A DNA stretch of 41,897 nucleotides from Magnetococcales bacterium DCbin2 (GCA_002753615.1 PEAO01000013.1:1-41897); one strand, 5' to 3'; shown: positions 15,394-24,530, counted from the stretch's first letter. Translations and numbers: made by a program. Notes: generated by a model not told the origin, from the letters alone.

Positions 15394-16824
15394 ATGCCCC
15401 ATAAACAACGCTATACCGCACCGGTCGTTTTGGTCGATGATGAGGAAGAATTATTATTCTCCTCCATGGTGTTGTTGCGTAACCATGATATTTCACCTGT
15501 GGTCACCTATCCCGATAGCCGTGAACTCATCCGCCAATTGGAAATCCATGGGGCATCGGTCATTCTGCTGGATCTGATGATGCCCAATCTCACAGGTCGG
15601 GAACTCCTTCCCCAAATTCGGCGTTTCTTCCCCGACATCCCCGTAATTATCATGACGGCGGTGCATGATCTGGATACCGCAGTCTCCTGCATGAAAGAAG
15701 GTGCTTTCGACTACTTGGTCAAACCGGTGGATGAAAATCGCTTCATTTCCAGCGTGCAACGGGCCATGGAACGCCATCATCTCCAGTTGGAAATCGGACG
15801 TCTCAAACACCATCTGCTATCGGACCGGGTTGAACACAATCCCGCCTTTTCCGAAATCATCACCCAAAGCCGAAAAATGCACGCCATCTTTAAATATATC
15901 GAAGCGGTGGCCGATGCGGAAGAGCCGGTTTTAATCATGGGCGAGACGGGGGTTGGCAAAGAACTCATGGTGGAGGCGACCCATCGTTTAAGTGGTCGCG
16001 AAGGGCCGTTGGTTGCTGTCAATGTGGCAGGTATCGATGATAATATGTTCTCCGATACCCTCTTTGGCCACCGTCGCGGGGCCTTTTCCGGGGCCGATCA
16101 GCATCGTGAAGGGATGATTGCCACCGCTAAAAATGGAACGTTGTTCCTGGATGAAATCGGTGATTTGGGACAGGCATCGCAAGTCAAACTGTTGCGTCTG
16201 TTGCAGGAGAAAAAATATTACCCCCTGGGAAGCGATCTCCCCATCAAAACCAGTGCCCGTGTCATTTGCGCCACCAATCGTAACTTGGCACAAGCCATGG
16301 AAACCTCCGGTTTTCGCGCCGATCTTTATTTTCGTTTGGCCGCGCATCATGTCATGATTCCTTCCTTACGGGAACGCAAAGAGGATATCAAACTGTTGCT
16401 GAACCATTTTTTGGCTGAAATATCAGAGACACGAAAACATCCTGTTCCAACACCCCCTCCCGAAATTTTTAAATTATTGGAATCCTACCATTTCCCAGGA
16501 AATATCAGGGAGTTGAAAGGGATGACCATGGATGCTATGGCCCATCATGAAGGGGGCATGTTATCCATGGATCTTTTTAAACGGCATATTTTCTCCAAGT
16601 CTGGATTGACCGTGGCCGAACCACAACGTCATGACAATGATGAAGGAATATTCCGCGACCATCCCGATCCCCTGCCAACCATCCAGACCGCCACCGATCT
16701 ATTGATCCAGGAAGCGTTACGCCGATCTGGAAATAATCAAGGGATTGCCGCAGCATTACTGGGTATCACCCGACAAACATTAAACCGCAGAGTGCAGACA
16801 AAAAAGAAAGATGGTTCGATCTAA
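15394..16824 (+). CDS. NtrC-family sigma-54-dependent response regulator
   Basis: 476 residues with three domains. The receiver (about 10-125) has the acidic pair in LVDDEEE, phosphoacceptor Asp in ILLDLMMP, Thr in IMTA and Lys in VKP. The AAA+ domain (about 145-370) has Walker A GETGVGKE, Walker B GTLFLDEIGD and the sigma-54 contact loop GAFSGA in place of the usual GAFTGA. A C-terminal Fis-type helix-turn-helix (NNQGIAAALLGITRQTLNRR) binds DNA. It should activate RpoN promoters when phosphorylated. No histidine kinase gene is adjacent, so the partner is unknown. It begins 73 nt after the GNAT stop. Confidence 0.93.
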   Translation: MPHKQRYTAPVVLVDDEEELLFSSMVLLRNHDISPVVTYPDSRELIRQLEIHGASVILLDLMMPNLTGRELLPQIRRFFPDIPVIIMTAVHDLDTAVSCMKEGAFDYLVKPVDENRFISSVQRAMERHHLQLEIGRLKHHLLSDRVEHNPAFSEIITQSRKMHAIFKYIEAVADAEEPVLIMGETGVGKELMVEATHRLSGREGPLVAVNVAGIDDNMFSDTLFGHRRGAFSGADQHREGMIATAKNGTLFLDEIGDLGQASQVKLLRLLQEKKYYPLGSDLPIKTSARVICATNRNLAQAMETSGFRADLYFRLAAHHVMIPSLRERKEDIKLLLNHFLAEISETRKHPVPTPPPEIFKLLESYHFPGNIRELKGMTMDAMAHHEGGMLSMDLFKRHIFSKSGLTVAEPQRHDNDEGIFRDHPDPLPTIQTATDLLIQEALRRSGNNQGIAAALLGITRQTLNRRVQTKKKDGSI

Positions 16825-16859
16825 AACGGGTTGAAGCGGAGGAAAAAATTAAAACGACC

Positions 16860-16888
16860 CTTGCGGAATCGATTGGTCGTCCCCATAT
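16860..16888 (+). promoter_or_regulatory. RpoH (sigma-32) heat-shock promoter of htpG
   Basis: CTTGCGG at 16860-16866 and CCCCATAT at 16881-16888 are separated by 14 bp (17 bp counted from CTTG). The -10 element matches the sigma-32 consensus CCCCATNT completely, and the -35 keeps CTTG. The site lies about 50 bp upstream of the htpG start, and htpG is a classic heat-shock gene. Confidence 0.8.
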
Positions 16889-16938
16889 CTGCCAACGACA
16901 GTTTTTTTTCTGAACGCTAGACCATTTTGAAGGGGTTG

Positions 16939-18876
16939 ATGGCCACCATGAGCAATGTTGAACATAAAGAGACACATGCCTTCCAAACCGAAGTGACCCA
17001 GCTTCTCCACCTGATGATTCACTCCTTGTATAGCAACAAGGAAATTTTTCTCAGGGAGCTGATTTCCAACGCCTCGGATGCGGCGGATAAACTCAGATTC
17101 CAAGCGGTATCCAACGCCAGTTTGTACGAAAATGAACCCAACCTGGAAATCCGCATCACCTGCGACAAAGAGGCCAAGACGGTTACCATCACCGATAACG
17201 GTATCGGGATGGACCGGGATGAGGTGATCAGTAACATCGGTACCATTGCCCGGTCAGGGACCAAAGAATTTTTAAAATCTTTGACCGGTGACCAAGCCAA
17301 AGATGCCAATCTGATTGGCCAATTTGGCGTCGGATTCTATTCGGCATTTATTATCGCCAAAAATGTCACCTTGACGACCCGTAAAGCCGGCCTTCCCAAA
17401 GAAAGCGGAGTCCGCTGGCAGTCTTCTGGGGATGGTCAATACACCATCGAGATGGTGGACGTAGAAAAACGGGGTACGGAGATTGTTCTGTACTTAAACG
17501 ATGACCAAACCGAATTTCTCGATGATTGGCGACTCCGTTCCATCATCCGTAAATTCTCCGACCATGTTCCCTGGCCCATCCTCATGGTCAAACCCGATTA
17601 TTCCAAGATAGATCAAGACAAGGAAGCGGACAAACCGGAGGAGGTCAAGCCCCCCGAATGGGAGACCGTCAACAAGGCATCGGCACTGTGGACTCGAAAT
17701 AAAAGTGACATCAAAGATGAAGAATATAAGGAATTCTACAAACATATCTCCCACGATTATGAAGAACCCCTGACCCATCTGCATGTCCGGCTGGAAGGAA
17801 AACAAGATTATACCCTTCTGCTTTATGTTCCCAAAAAAGCACCCTTCGATCTTTGGGATCGCGATGGTAAACATGGCGTCAAACTTTATGTGCGCCGGGT
17901 GTTTATCATGGAAGGGGCAAAAGAGTTGATGCCGCGTTATCTGCGGTTCATCCGGGGAGTCATCGATTCCGCCGATCTGCCGCTCAACATCTCCCGGGAA
18001 ATATTGCAAAATAATCCCATGGTCGAAGCGATGCGCAAAGGGGCCGTGGGGAAAGTTTTTGGCCTGTTTGAAGACATGGCGGCACAAGAACCGGACAAAT
18101 TCAAAGAATTGTGGAAAACCTTTGGGTTGGTACTCAAAGAAGGGGTGATCGAGGATTTCAGCAATAAAGAACGTTTGGCGAAGATTCTCCGATTTTCCAC
18201 AACCCACAACGATACCGCCGATCAGGAAGTTTCCCTCGCCGATTATGTGAGCCGGATGAAGCCGGATCAGGAAAAAATCTATTATGTCACGGCTGAAAAC
18301 TTTGCTGGCGCAAAAAACAGTCCACACCTGGAAATTTTCCGCAAAAAAGGGATTGAAGTATTGTTGCTCAGTGACCGGGTGGATGAATGGTTGATTTCGC
18401 ATCTTACCGAGTTTGAAGGCAAATCGTTGCAATCGGTCGCCAAGGGGGGATTGGACCTGGGCAAGTTGGAAAATGAGGATGAGAAAAAAGAGTTGGAAAA
18501 GAAAGAGGGGGATTTCAAAGATTTGGTGGAACGGGTGAAGAAAAATCTGGGAGAAATCGTCAAAGAGGTACGATTGACCCATCGGCTGACCGATTCCCCC
18601 GCCTGCTTGGTCAGTGACGAACACGACATGAGTTCCACCATGGCGCGTATCCTCAAAGAGGCGGGACAGAGTGTCCCTGGAACGCTGCGCATTCTGGAAC
18701 TCAACCCCAGCCATCCCCTGGTGGAGCGTTTGCGCAACGAAAGCAACGAGGAACGATTCAACGATTTGGGCCGTATCTTGTACGATCAGGCCATGTTAAG
18801 CGAAGGTGGACAATTGGATGATCCTCCAGGGTTCATCCGCAAGCTCAACAAGCTACTTTTGGAAATGGCTTCCTGA
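16939..18876 (+). CDS. htpG: Chaperone HtpG (bacterial Hsp90)
   Basis: 645 residues from ATG 16939 (GAAGG 5 nt upstream); ATG 16948 is an equally reasonable start. The GHKL ATPase domain shows NKEIFLRELISNASDAADKL, TDNGIGM, the GTIARSGT lid and GQFGVGFYSAF. The middle domain contains RGVIDSADLPLNISREILQ and the C-terminal dimerisation domain ends LLLEMAS. Full length for the family. A dimeric, ATP-driven cytosolic chaperone for late folding of client proteins. Regulation by heat shock is supported by the RpoH-type promoter just upstream. Confidence 0.97.
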   Translation: MATMSNVEHKETHAFQTEVTQLLHLMIHSLYSNKEIFLRELISNASDAADKLRFQAVSNASLYENEPNLEIRITCDKEAKTVTITDNGIGMDRDEVISNIGTIARSGTKEFLKSLTGDQAKDANLIGQFGVGFYSAFIIAKNVTLTTRKAGLPKESGVRWQSSGDGQYTIEMVDVEKRGTEIVLYLNDDQTEFLDDWRLRSIIRKFSDHVPWPILMVKPDYSKIDQDKEADKPEEVKPPEWETVNKASALWTRNKSDIKDEEYKEFYKHISHDYEEPLTHLHVRLEGKQDYTLLLYVPKKAPFDLWDRDGKHGVKLYVRRVFIMEGAKELMPRYLRFIRGVIDSADLPLNISREILQNNPMVEAMRKGAVGKVFGLFEDMAAQEPDKFKELWKTFGLVLKEGVIEDFSNKERLAKILRFSTTHNDTADQEVSLADYVSRMKPDQEKIYYVTAENFAGAKNSPHLEIFRKKGIEVLLLSDRVDEWLISHLTEFEGKSLQSVAKGGLDLGKLENEDEKKELEKKEGDFKDLVERVKKNLGEIVKEVRLTHRLTDSPACLVSDEHDMSSTMARILKEAGQSVPGTLRILELNPSHPLVERLRNESNEERFNDLGRILYDQAMLSEGGQLDDPPGFIRKLNKLLLEMAS

Positions 18877-18901
18877 AACATCCTGCGTAACTACTTGAAG
18901 T

Positions 18902-18945
18902 TTGGCTTGAAGTCTGGACCAAGAGTGTCCAGACTTCAAGTCCAA
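18902..18945. terminator. Long hairpin between convergent htpG and CheZ-like gene
   Basis: A perfect 14-bp stem (18906-18919 with 18927-18940) has a 7-nt loop. It is extended by TTGG/CCAA (18902-18905 with 18942-18945) across one bulged T. There is no T-run, so Rho-independent activity is uncertain, but its place between two convergent stops suits a bidirectional transcription stop or mRNA end protection. Confidence 0.55.
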
Positions 18946-18995
18946 GTCGCGTAGGCTGGAAACGGTCGTTAAAACTAAAGACTGAGGATCCTGAT

Positions 18996-20729
18996 TTAGA
19001 ACAGTTCAATCTCGTCGTCTGAACTGGATGGCTCGCCAAAAAGGTCGGTATCTTCACCGAGGGCGTCCCCGTGGGCGCGACGCTCGCTGTCCATGGTATA
19101 CATGGAAGCCAAGTCTTCAAATTCACGGGCCATTTCATGGAGGTCACCGCCGAGTTCGGTCGCCAAAGAACCAGTCGCCACTTTCTCTGTGGTCGTGGTC
19201 AGTTGTTCCATAATCTGGTTGATTTCACCCTCGATTTTTGTGTGAAAATCCATCTCCGCCGAAAGCAACATGATCTGGATGCCAACCGTCCGAGACCCCG
19301 ACAAATTTTCATTCATCATGGCGCGAATGTCGTTATTGGTCGATTCAATCTGTTGCAGCAACATGGGAAGGCGACGCAACAAACTATGCGTCCGCATGAC
19401 CTTCGGGGTTGTTTTTTCGGAAAAAAACATGGTAATCGCCTGAAGCTTGTCTACCGCCTGCATCAGTTGGGTGTGGCGTTCCTTCCCCTCTTGTTTGACG
19501 ATCATGGCAATGGCCGATACGGAACGGGCTAGATTTTCCAAGCGACCGTTGCGGCTGGTATCCAGTCCCATCACCAGATGTTCCAGCCGTTCACAAGTCA
19601 TAGAAAGCACATCCAAGGCACGTTTGGCTTGGAAAACGGCATTTTCCGCTTTGGAAAGGGTTTTGAGAACATCGCTGGAAAGGTTTTCGTCGAACACACC
19701 CAAGCGCAATAAGATATGAAGGTGATAACTGATTTCGGCGCAATCCTTACGCAATTCCATGCTGAGACCCTGCGCTGCCGAAACGGATTTCTTTTGCCCT
19801 TCGGCGACATCGGAAATGCGCGTCAGGTGATGGTGCATATCATTGACCGCAGCCACCAAATCGGTATTAATCCCGCGCAGTTGCTCACCACAAATGCGGA
19901 TGACCAGGATAAACCAACGCAGGTTGGTTTGAGGATCCTCAGCGGTACCAAGGGATTGAAGCTTCTCAATGGCCCGTTCCAACGCAGTGATGACATGGCT
20001 GATGCGTTGGGATGAGATATCATCGTACTGCATGGCCTGGATCATCTCAAAGATAATTTCATTAACGCTGTCGGATTGACTTTCCACCAGGGTACAATTC
20101 TTGAGGAGGTTTTGGACCCCCGAAGACATCCGTTTCAAAGTCGATGCCGTATGGCCTTTGAGGACAGTAAGGCTATGATTGGAGGTGTCAAGATCGGCGA
20201 TAATGCGTCGGGTCAGGTGATTCATGATATCGCTGGCTTCCTGGGTACAGGAAGAAACCTCATGAACCAACGGTCGCATTTGCCGCATCAGGCTATCAAT
20301 GATGGCGGCGAGGGTTTGGCGTTCAAGTTCTTCTTTCCCCTGACCGCGCACCTGGTCCACCATCAGCGGCAAATGAGCATCCTGTTCCAGGCGCAACCCC
20401 CAATCAGCGATTTGTTCCATGCTTGAGGAAAAAGCCTCCTTGTCTTTCACCAAGGATTTGATCGATTGAAACACCCCAGTGATTTCGCGATAGATCTGGC
20501 GCAAGTTGTGACGGAGATCAGTCAAACCCAGTTCACTGTCGTTGACACCGATGCGCTCACGAATCGTGATGGCGCGACTGGCTCCCGAGGCAAAACTGGC
20601 GGAAAAATCCCCCATATGGTCAGCTATGTTCATGAATCCCGCTTTGGTAATGTTGGGGATGTCTCCCAACGCCCGAATGTGCTTTTGCAACAGTGCCAGG
20701 GATTCTTCGATAGGTTGAGACGGGGACAT
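18996..20729 (-). CDS. Long helical protein with a CheZ-like DxxxQ motif
   Basis: 577 residues from ATG 20729, preceded by GGAG at 6 nt; a GTG 12 nt upstream is less likely. The protein is almost wholly helical, without membrane segments, and looks like a coiled-coil bundle. The segment MIQAMQYDDISSQ (about 229-241) resembles the catalytic helix of the CheY-P phosphatase CheZ (AQDFQDLTGQ), with D237 and Q241 matching its Asp/Gln pair. The C-terminus is a flexible acidic tail ending SSDDEIELF, recalling the CheY-binding C-terminal peptide of CheZ. The protein is more than twice the usual CheZ length. I infer a role in chemotaxis or response-regulator signalling. Similar QDxxxQ helices also occur in chemoreceptor-like proteins, so a receptor-related scaffold is the main alternative. 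Confidence 0.6.
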   Translation of the reverse strand: MSPSQPIEESLALLQKHIRALGDIPNITKAGFMNIADHMGDFSASFASGASRAITIRERIGVNDSELGLTDLRHNLRQIYREITGVFQSIKSLVKDKEAFSSSMEQIADWGLRLEQDAHLPLMVDQVRGQGKEELERQTLAAIIDSLMRQMRPLVHEVSSCTQEASDIMNHLTRRIIADLDTSNHSLTVLKGHTASTLKRMSSGVQNLLKNCTLVESQSDSVNEIIFEMIQAMQYDDISSQRISHVITALERAIEKLQSLGTAEDPQTNLRWFILVIRICGEQLRGINTDLVAAVNDMHHHLTRISDVAEGQKKSVSAAQGLSMELRKDCAEISYHLHILLRLGVFDENLSSDVLKTLSKAENAVFQAKRALDVLSMTCERLEHLVMGLDTSRNGRLENLARSVSAIAMIVKQEGKERHTQLMQAVDKLQAITMFFSEKTTPKVMRTHSLLRRLPMLLQQIESTNNDIRAMMNENLSGSRTVGIQIMLLSAEMDFHTKIEGEINQIMEQLTTTTEKVATGSLATELGGDLHEMAREFEDLASMYTMDSERRAHGDALGEDTDLFGEPSSSDDEIELF

Positions 20730-20896
20730 CTCGTTCTCCACTCACAGATTAATAGTCACAATTCATGCACAACAAATTCATCACCCATAGTCCATCCTAC
20801 CTTGTCGGTGAATTCGGGTAAAGACTGGAAAAGAATTTGATGGTGGATTATGCTGACCTTGGATGTTGATACCATTATCATACTGAGGATTGAATT

Positions 20897-21196
20897 ATGG
20901 GTTTGAAAGTTATCGAAAATCAGGGAGACGGTTTACCCAAAGGGGAAGAACACTTTGCAGAGGGGGAAATTGCAGCCGACCAATTAATGCGTTTTATTGA
21001 TCGCATTGAGCGTCTTGAGGAGGAAAAGACGGAGGTCGCTTCCCAGGTGCGCGATGTCTATGCGGAAGCCAAATCACAGGGGTTCGATCCCAAGATCATG
21101 CGGCAGATTGTTCGCCTGCGTAAACGCGATCCCAACGAGATCGACGAAGAAGAGGCCATATTGCATCTCTATAAGCAGGCTCTGGGAATGCTTTAG
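20897..21196 (+). CDS. gapR: GapR-family nucleoid protein (DUF2312)
   Basis: 99 residues with GAGG about 9 nt before the ATG. The family block is nearly complete: AADQLMRFIDRIERLEEEK, then VYAEAKSQGFDPKIMRQIVRLRKRDP, then EEEAILHLYKQALGM. In Caulobacter, GapR is a small dimeric/tetrameric protein that encircles overtwisted DNA ahead of replication and transcription and helps topoisomerases. The gene is the best taxonomic marker in the window, since the family is characteristic of Alphaproteobacteria. An extra N-terminal stretch (about 25 residues) precedes the conserved region. Confidence 0.92.
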   Translation: MGLKVIENQGDGLPKGEEHFAEGEIAADQLMRFIDRIERLEEEKTEVASQVRDVYAEAKSQGFDPKIMRQIVRLRKRDPNEIDEEEAILHLYKQALGML

Positions 21197-21268
21197 AACA
21201 GATCCTCAAAAAAACAATGGCTCCGAGCGCGTCGTCATACGGCCAAATTTCGAGAGGTGGAGCATCAC

Positions 21269-22804
21269 ATGAAGGCATTGGGTGTCTATTCCGTAGAAAA
21301 TTTTTTTTCGATAGAAAAACCTCTCGATTGCGCCACAGAAGTACCCTTTGGGATTTCGATGATCCTGACTGGACTGGAGAGCGGAGGGCATGAGGTCGAT
21401 TTGCTTGTTCTGACCTCCGCCTCGCCCGTCAGAAAAATGCTTGACGATGAATTGCAACGGTTTCGTCCACAGATGCTGTGTTTAACGGCGGTCTCCACGC
21501 AATATCCGCTGATCAACGACGTTGCACGGATTGCCAAGGAGATTGATCCAACGTTATTCATCATCCTGGGGGGGCATCATGCCTCCCTGCAACCGGAAGA
21601 TGCCATCCTCAACCCCTCTCTGGATGCCATCTGCGTCGGCGAGGGTGACCGGGCTATTGTGGCGTTGGCTGATCAATTGAGCGCAGGGAAAACACCTTCG
21701 GGAATATCCGGGCTATGGATCAAGAGCAAGGGGGGTGATCGGGCGGAAAATATTGAAAAAAATCCTCAAGACCGTTTCCTGGATGATCTGGATCAACTTC
21801 CCTTTATCAATCGCAAACTGTGGTCACGGTGGATCTTTGATGAAAGCAAAATGCCCTCCGTATTGGTAGGCCGGGGATGTCCTTATCGCTGCACCTACTG
21901 TTCCAACCATGCCATGCAAAAATTGGCCAAAGGGAAATATGTCCGCTTCCGGTCTACAGATCATTTAATCGCAGAGATCGCCGCCATTGTAACCGATAAC
22001 CCCAAGGTTGAGGATATTTATCTGGAAGTCGAAACCATCGGTGTCTACCCGGAATATTGTCTGGAGTTGGGAGCAAAATTATTGGCGTTCAACAATACCC
22101 GGAAACGTCCCCTGTCGTTTGGGGCCAACATCGCCCCCACCAAACGTCTGCTTGCCAAGCCAGACCTTTTGGACGAAATTTTAGGGTTGTTTCATAAGGC
22201 GGGGGTCCGATTTTTAAATATTGGGTTGGAATCTGGATCAGAACGGATGCGCAAAGAAGTTCTCAAACGACCCGATCACAGCAATCCAGCCCTGATCGAT
22301 TTTTGCCTGCGTGCCAGATCCCACGGAATCGACATCAATCTTTTCATCCTTTTCGGTTTACCAACGGAGACCCCTGCGGAATACCTGGAAACTGTTCAGG
22401 TTGCCCGGGCTTGCAAGCCCAATCGGGTCTACCATTCCATATTCTATCCCTATCCGGGTACCGATCTTCATCACCACGCCATGGCCGACGGTTTAATAAC
22501 CAAAGATATATTGATAAACAACAAGGCTGAAAGATCCCGGCCCGTTCTCAATTCACAAACTTTTCCACGTTCACGTGTGATTTTTGAATATATTGTCTTC
22601 CCCATCCGTTGTTATCACGGGGATTGGCCTATTGGAAAAATAGCCTTTGCGACAATAAAAAATCTGATATCCATCTACCCGGGACTCTACGCCTGGGCAA
22701 GAAGATTCCTGGCCTCCTACAGCTTTACCAAGGCAATCTATACAAACTACAAAGCCAAATCATTTATCATGCGGCAAGAAATCGCCCAGGAGGTCAAAAA
22801 ATAA
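21269..22804 (+). CDS. Radical SAM protein with N-terminal B12-binding-like domain
   Basis: 511 residues from ATG 21269, with GGAG 6 nt upstream (a GTG at 21257 is less likely). The first ~140 residues form a Rossmann-like cobalamin-binding-type domain (ILGGHHASLQPEDAI), although I do not see the DxHxxG cobalamin ligand motif. The radical SAM core has C204-x3-C208-x2-C211 (GCPYRCTYCSNHAM) and continues through NIGLESGSERMRKEVLKR and LFILFGLPTET. This architecture is shared by BchE-like cyclases, methyltransferases and thioether-forming enzymes; the substrate is not predictable. A GT2 glycosyltransferase gene is convergent just downstream, so modification of a surface glycan or lipid is one possibility. 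Confidence 0.86.
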   Translation: MKALGVYSVENFFSIEKPLDCATEVPFGISMILTGLESGGHEVDLLVLTSASPVRKMLDDELQRFRPQMLCLTAVSTQYPLINDVARIAKEIDPTLFIILGGHHASLQPEDAILNPSLDAICVGEGDRAIVALADQLSAGKTPSGISGLWIKSKGGDRAENIEKNPQDRFLDDLDQLPFINRKLWSRWIFDESKMPSVLVGRGCPYRCTYCSNHAMQKLAKGKYVRFRSTDHLIAEIAAIVTDNPKVEDIYLEVETIGVYPEYCLELGAKLLAFNNTRKRPLSFGANIAPTKRLLAKPDLLDEILGLFHKAGVRFLNIGLESGSERMRKEVLKRPDHSNPALIDFCLRARSHGIDINLFILFGLPTETPAEYLETVQVARACKPNRVYHSIFYPYPGTDLHHHAMADGLITKDILINNKAERSRPVLNSQTFPRSRVIFEYIVFPIRCYHGDWPIGKIAFATIKNLISIYPGLYAWARRFLASYSFTKAIYTNYKAKSFIMRQEIAQEVKK

Positions 22805-22851
22805 TCTTCTCAACAGGCTAGACACTGTAGTCCAGATATTGGATACGCCGT

Positions 22852-23805
22852 CTATTCCAAAGCTTTCAGCAGCCGGGATGTCTCCTCTCTGGAGGGGCGT
22901 TCTTTAAGCCACAGGAGTAATCCCTGGGCGCGTCCTTTGGCACGATAAAGGATTTGCGCATCTCTGGAAATCACCCCTTTGGCGATGTCGGCCATGATAA
23001 AACCAAGCGTCATCCAGGTAAACAGCACGAAAGAAAGTTCGGGATGTCTACCCACAAAATGAATCCCCATCACCGTTTCCACCAGACCGTAAAAACTGCT
23101 TTCGGTGAGTTGATTGCTGGGAACGAACGTATGCTCATGCCGCACACGGCTGGCCTGACAGACAAAAAGGTCATACTTCCTGCCGATGGGATAGCTGAAA
23201 TAAACATCTTCCATGATAGCCCGGCGGATATCGATCTCCTTGTGGTGAAACTCCTTGATGACATCCTGACGCCAGAAGGTGACCCCTCCAGGCAACCATT
23301 GTGTCTGGATATTGGCAGAGACATTGCACAGAGACGTTGCGCGACCCGATGGCATGATCTTTCCGGGATTCATACCACCAATGCCAAAAAACAGTTTCAA
23401 CAGGCTGGGTGACCAAGCGGGAGCATTGGTAATGTTACAGGCAATTCCGGCAGTCTTGGGTCCAGTCTGGTTCCACAATGCCAGGATGTTTTCAACGGCA
23501 TCCCGTTCCAAAACAATGTCATCATCGAAAAAACCGACGATGGGTGTGTGTTCGTCCAGCAGAGAAATGGCCATGTTTCTTTGCCGGATCTGACCCGATA
23601 ACGGGCTATGGTGATAGCTGATGTTAAGCCGGTCGGCATAACGCATAACGACATCCTCGATACTTGTTCCGCTGGCAACGACAATAAAACGTCCACATTG
23701 CTGGGTTTGGGCGACGAAGCTGTCCAACAGTTTTTTCATATTGTCAGGCCGGTCTTTGGTGGGAACCAGGATGGCAATATCCTTGGAAGCATAATGATTG
23801 GGCAT
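22852..23805 (-). CDS. Family 2 glycosyltransferase
   Basis: 317 residues. The N-terminal GT-A fold begins IAILVPTKDRPDNMKKLLDSF and carries the nucleotide-sugar/metal motif in VGFFDDDIVLE (about residues 108-118). An acceptor-side region has LPGGVTFWR and MEDVYFSYPIGRKYD, the latter probably holding the catalytic ED. A moderately hydrophobic segment near residues 255-277 could associate with the membrane. It likely transfers a sugar to a cell-surface polymer. It lies convergent to the radical SAM gene, with only 47 bp between the stops. Confidence 0.87.
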   Translation of the reverse strand: MPNHYASKDIAILVPTKDRPDNMKKLLDSFVAQTQQCGRFIVVASGTSIEDVVMRYADRLNISYHHSPLSGQIRQRNMAISLLDEHTPIVGFFDDDIVLERDAVENILALWNQTGPKTAGIACNITNAPAWSPSLLKLFFGIGGMNPGKIMPSGRATSLCNVSANIQTQWLPGGVTFWRQDVIKEFHHKEIDIRRAIMEDVYFSYPIGRKYDLFVCQASRVRHEHTFVPSNQLTESSFYGLVETVMGIHFVGRHPELSFVLFTWMTLGFIMADIAKGVISRDAQILYRAKGRAQGLLLWLKERPSREETSRLLKALE

Positions 23806-24072
23806 TTTCGTTTTCCTAATCTCCTGCTAATAGAGGATTTGTGGTTCATCCAGCCGTCGCTCGCAGACAAGCGTTGATTCTACTTTGTCAGATTGGAAAA
23901 GAAAGGGCTTTTTCGTCGTAGAGGGAAAATACCGTTTTAAAAAACGCCAGTTCGCGCTATAGTGGGCGCAATTTTGGAAAAGATCCGTTATTCCAAATCG
24001 TGTGCTATGGACGCTTCTGGGGATAGTAGTGTGATATTTGTCCCGTTTTGGTCATTTGAGTGAGGAACCATC
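23806..24072. other. Divergent intergenic region, GT2 and CheY-like genes
   Basis: This 267-bp gap must hold the promoters of both flanking genes. A TATAGT word lies at 23958-23963 without a convincing -35 partner. I see no RNA gene, hairpin terminator or repeat in it. Confidence 0.35.
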
Positions 24073-24471
24073 ATGAGAATCCTGATCGCTGACGACGATG
24101 ATAGCTGCCGGCACTTGCTTAAAGATATACTTGCCCCCTATGGCGAATGTACATTGGCAGAAAATAGCAGCCAAGCGTTGGACATGTTCCGCAATGCCTA
24201 TGATGATGAAGCCCCTTTCGAACTGGTATGTCTGGACATCATGATGCCTGACCTGGATGGCAAAGAGGCACTCGCTCAGATGCGTGGCATCGAAAAAAGG
24301 TTGAAAGTCTCCCCCAATGATCAAAGCATTATCTTCATGATCACGGCCCTCAATTCCATGCAAACCGTGGTTTCGTCTTTTGAGGGAGGTGGTTGCAATG
24401 CCTACCTCACTAAACCAATCACCAAGCGTTCCTTGCTTGAGAAAATCAAGAAATATGGGTTGATTGACTGA
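24073..24471 (+). CDS. CheY-like single-domain response regulator
   Basis: 132 residues, one receiver domain and no output domain. All switch residues are present: acidic pair D7/D8 (LIADDDD), phosphoacceptor Asp in VCLDIMMPDLDG, Thr in FMITAL and Lys in YLTKPI. GAGG lies about 7 nt before the ATG. Such proteins act as diffusible phospho-signals, for example to a flagellar switch, or as phosphate sinks. No cognate kinase is adjacent; the CheZ-like protein and the chemoreceptor in this window are possible partners. Confidence 0.93.
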   Translation: MRILIADDDDSCRHLLKDILAPYGECTLAENSSQALDMFRNAYDDEAPFELVCLDIMMPDLDGKEALAQMRGIEKRLKVSPNDQSIIFMITALNSMQTVVSSFEGGGCNAYLTKPITKRSLLEKIKKYGLID

Positions 24472-24530
24472 CATTGACATCGGAAGATGGACCAACCATT
24501 CGGGAACGCAGAGGGTAATCAGATTCCGCC

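Noticed and set aside
17494-18714. 406-residue ORF antisense to htpG
   Set aside because: It is a mirror of the htpG coding frame; htpG is full length and its composition explains the absence of stops. No start signals or family resemblance were seen.
20853-20881. CTGACC/TATCAT promoter for gapR
   Set aside because: The implied start would fall on the ribosome binding site of gapR; the -35 match is poor.
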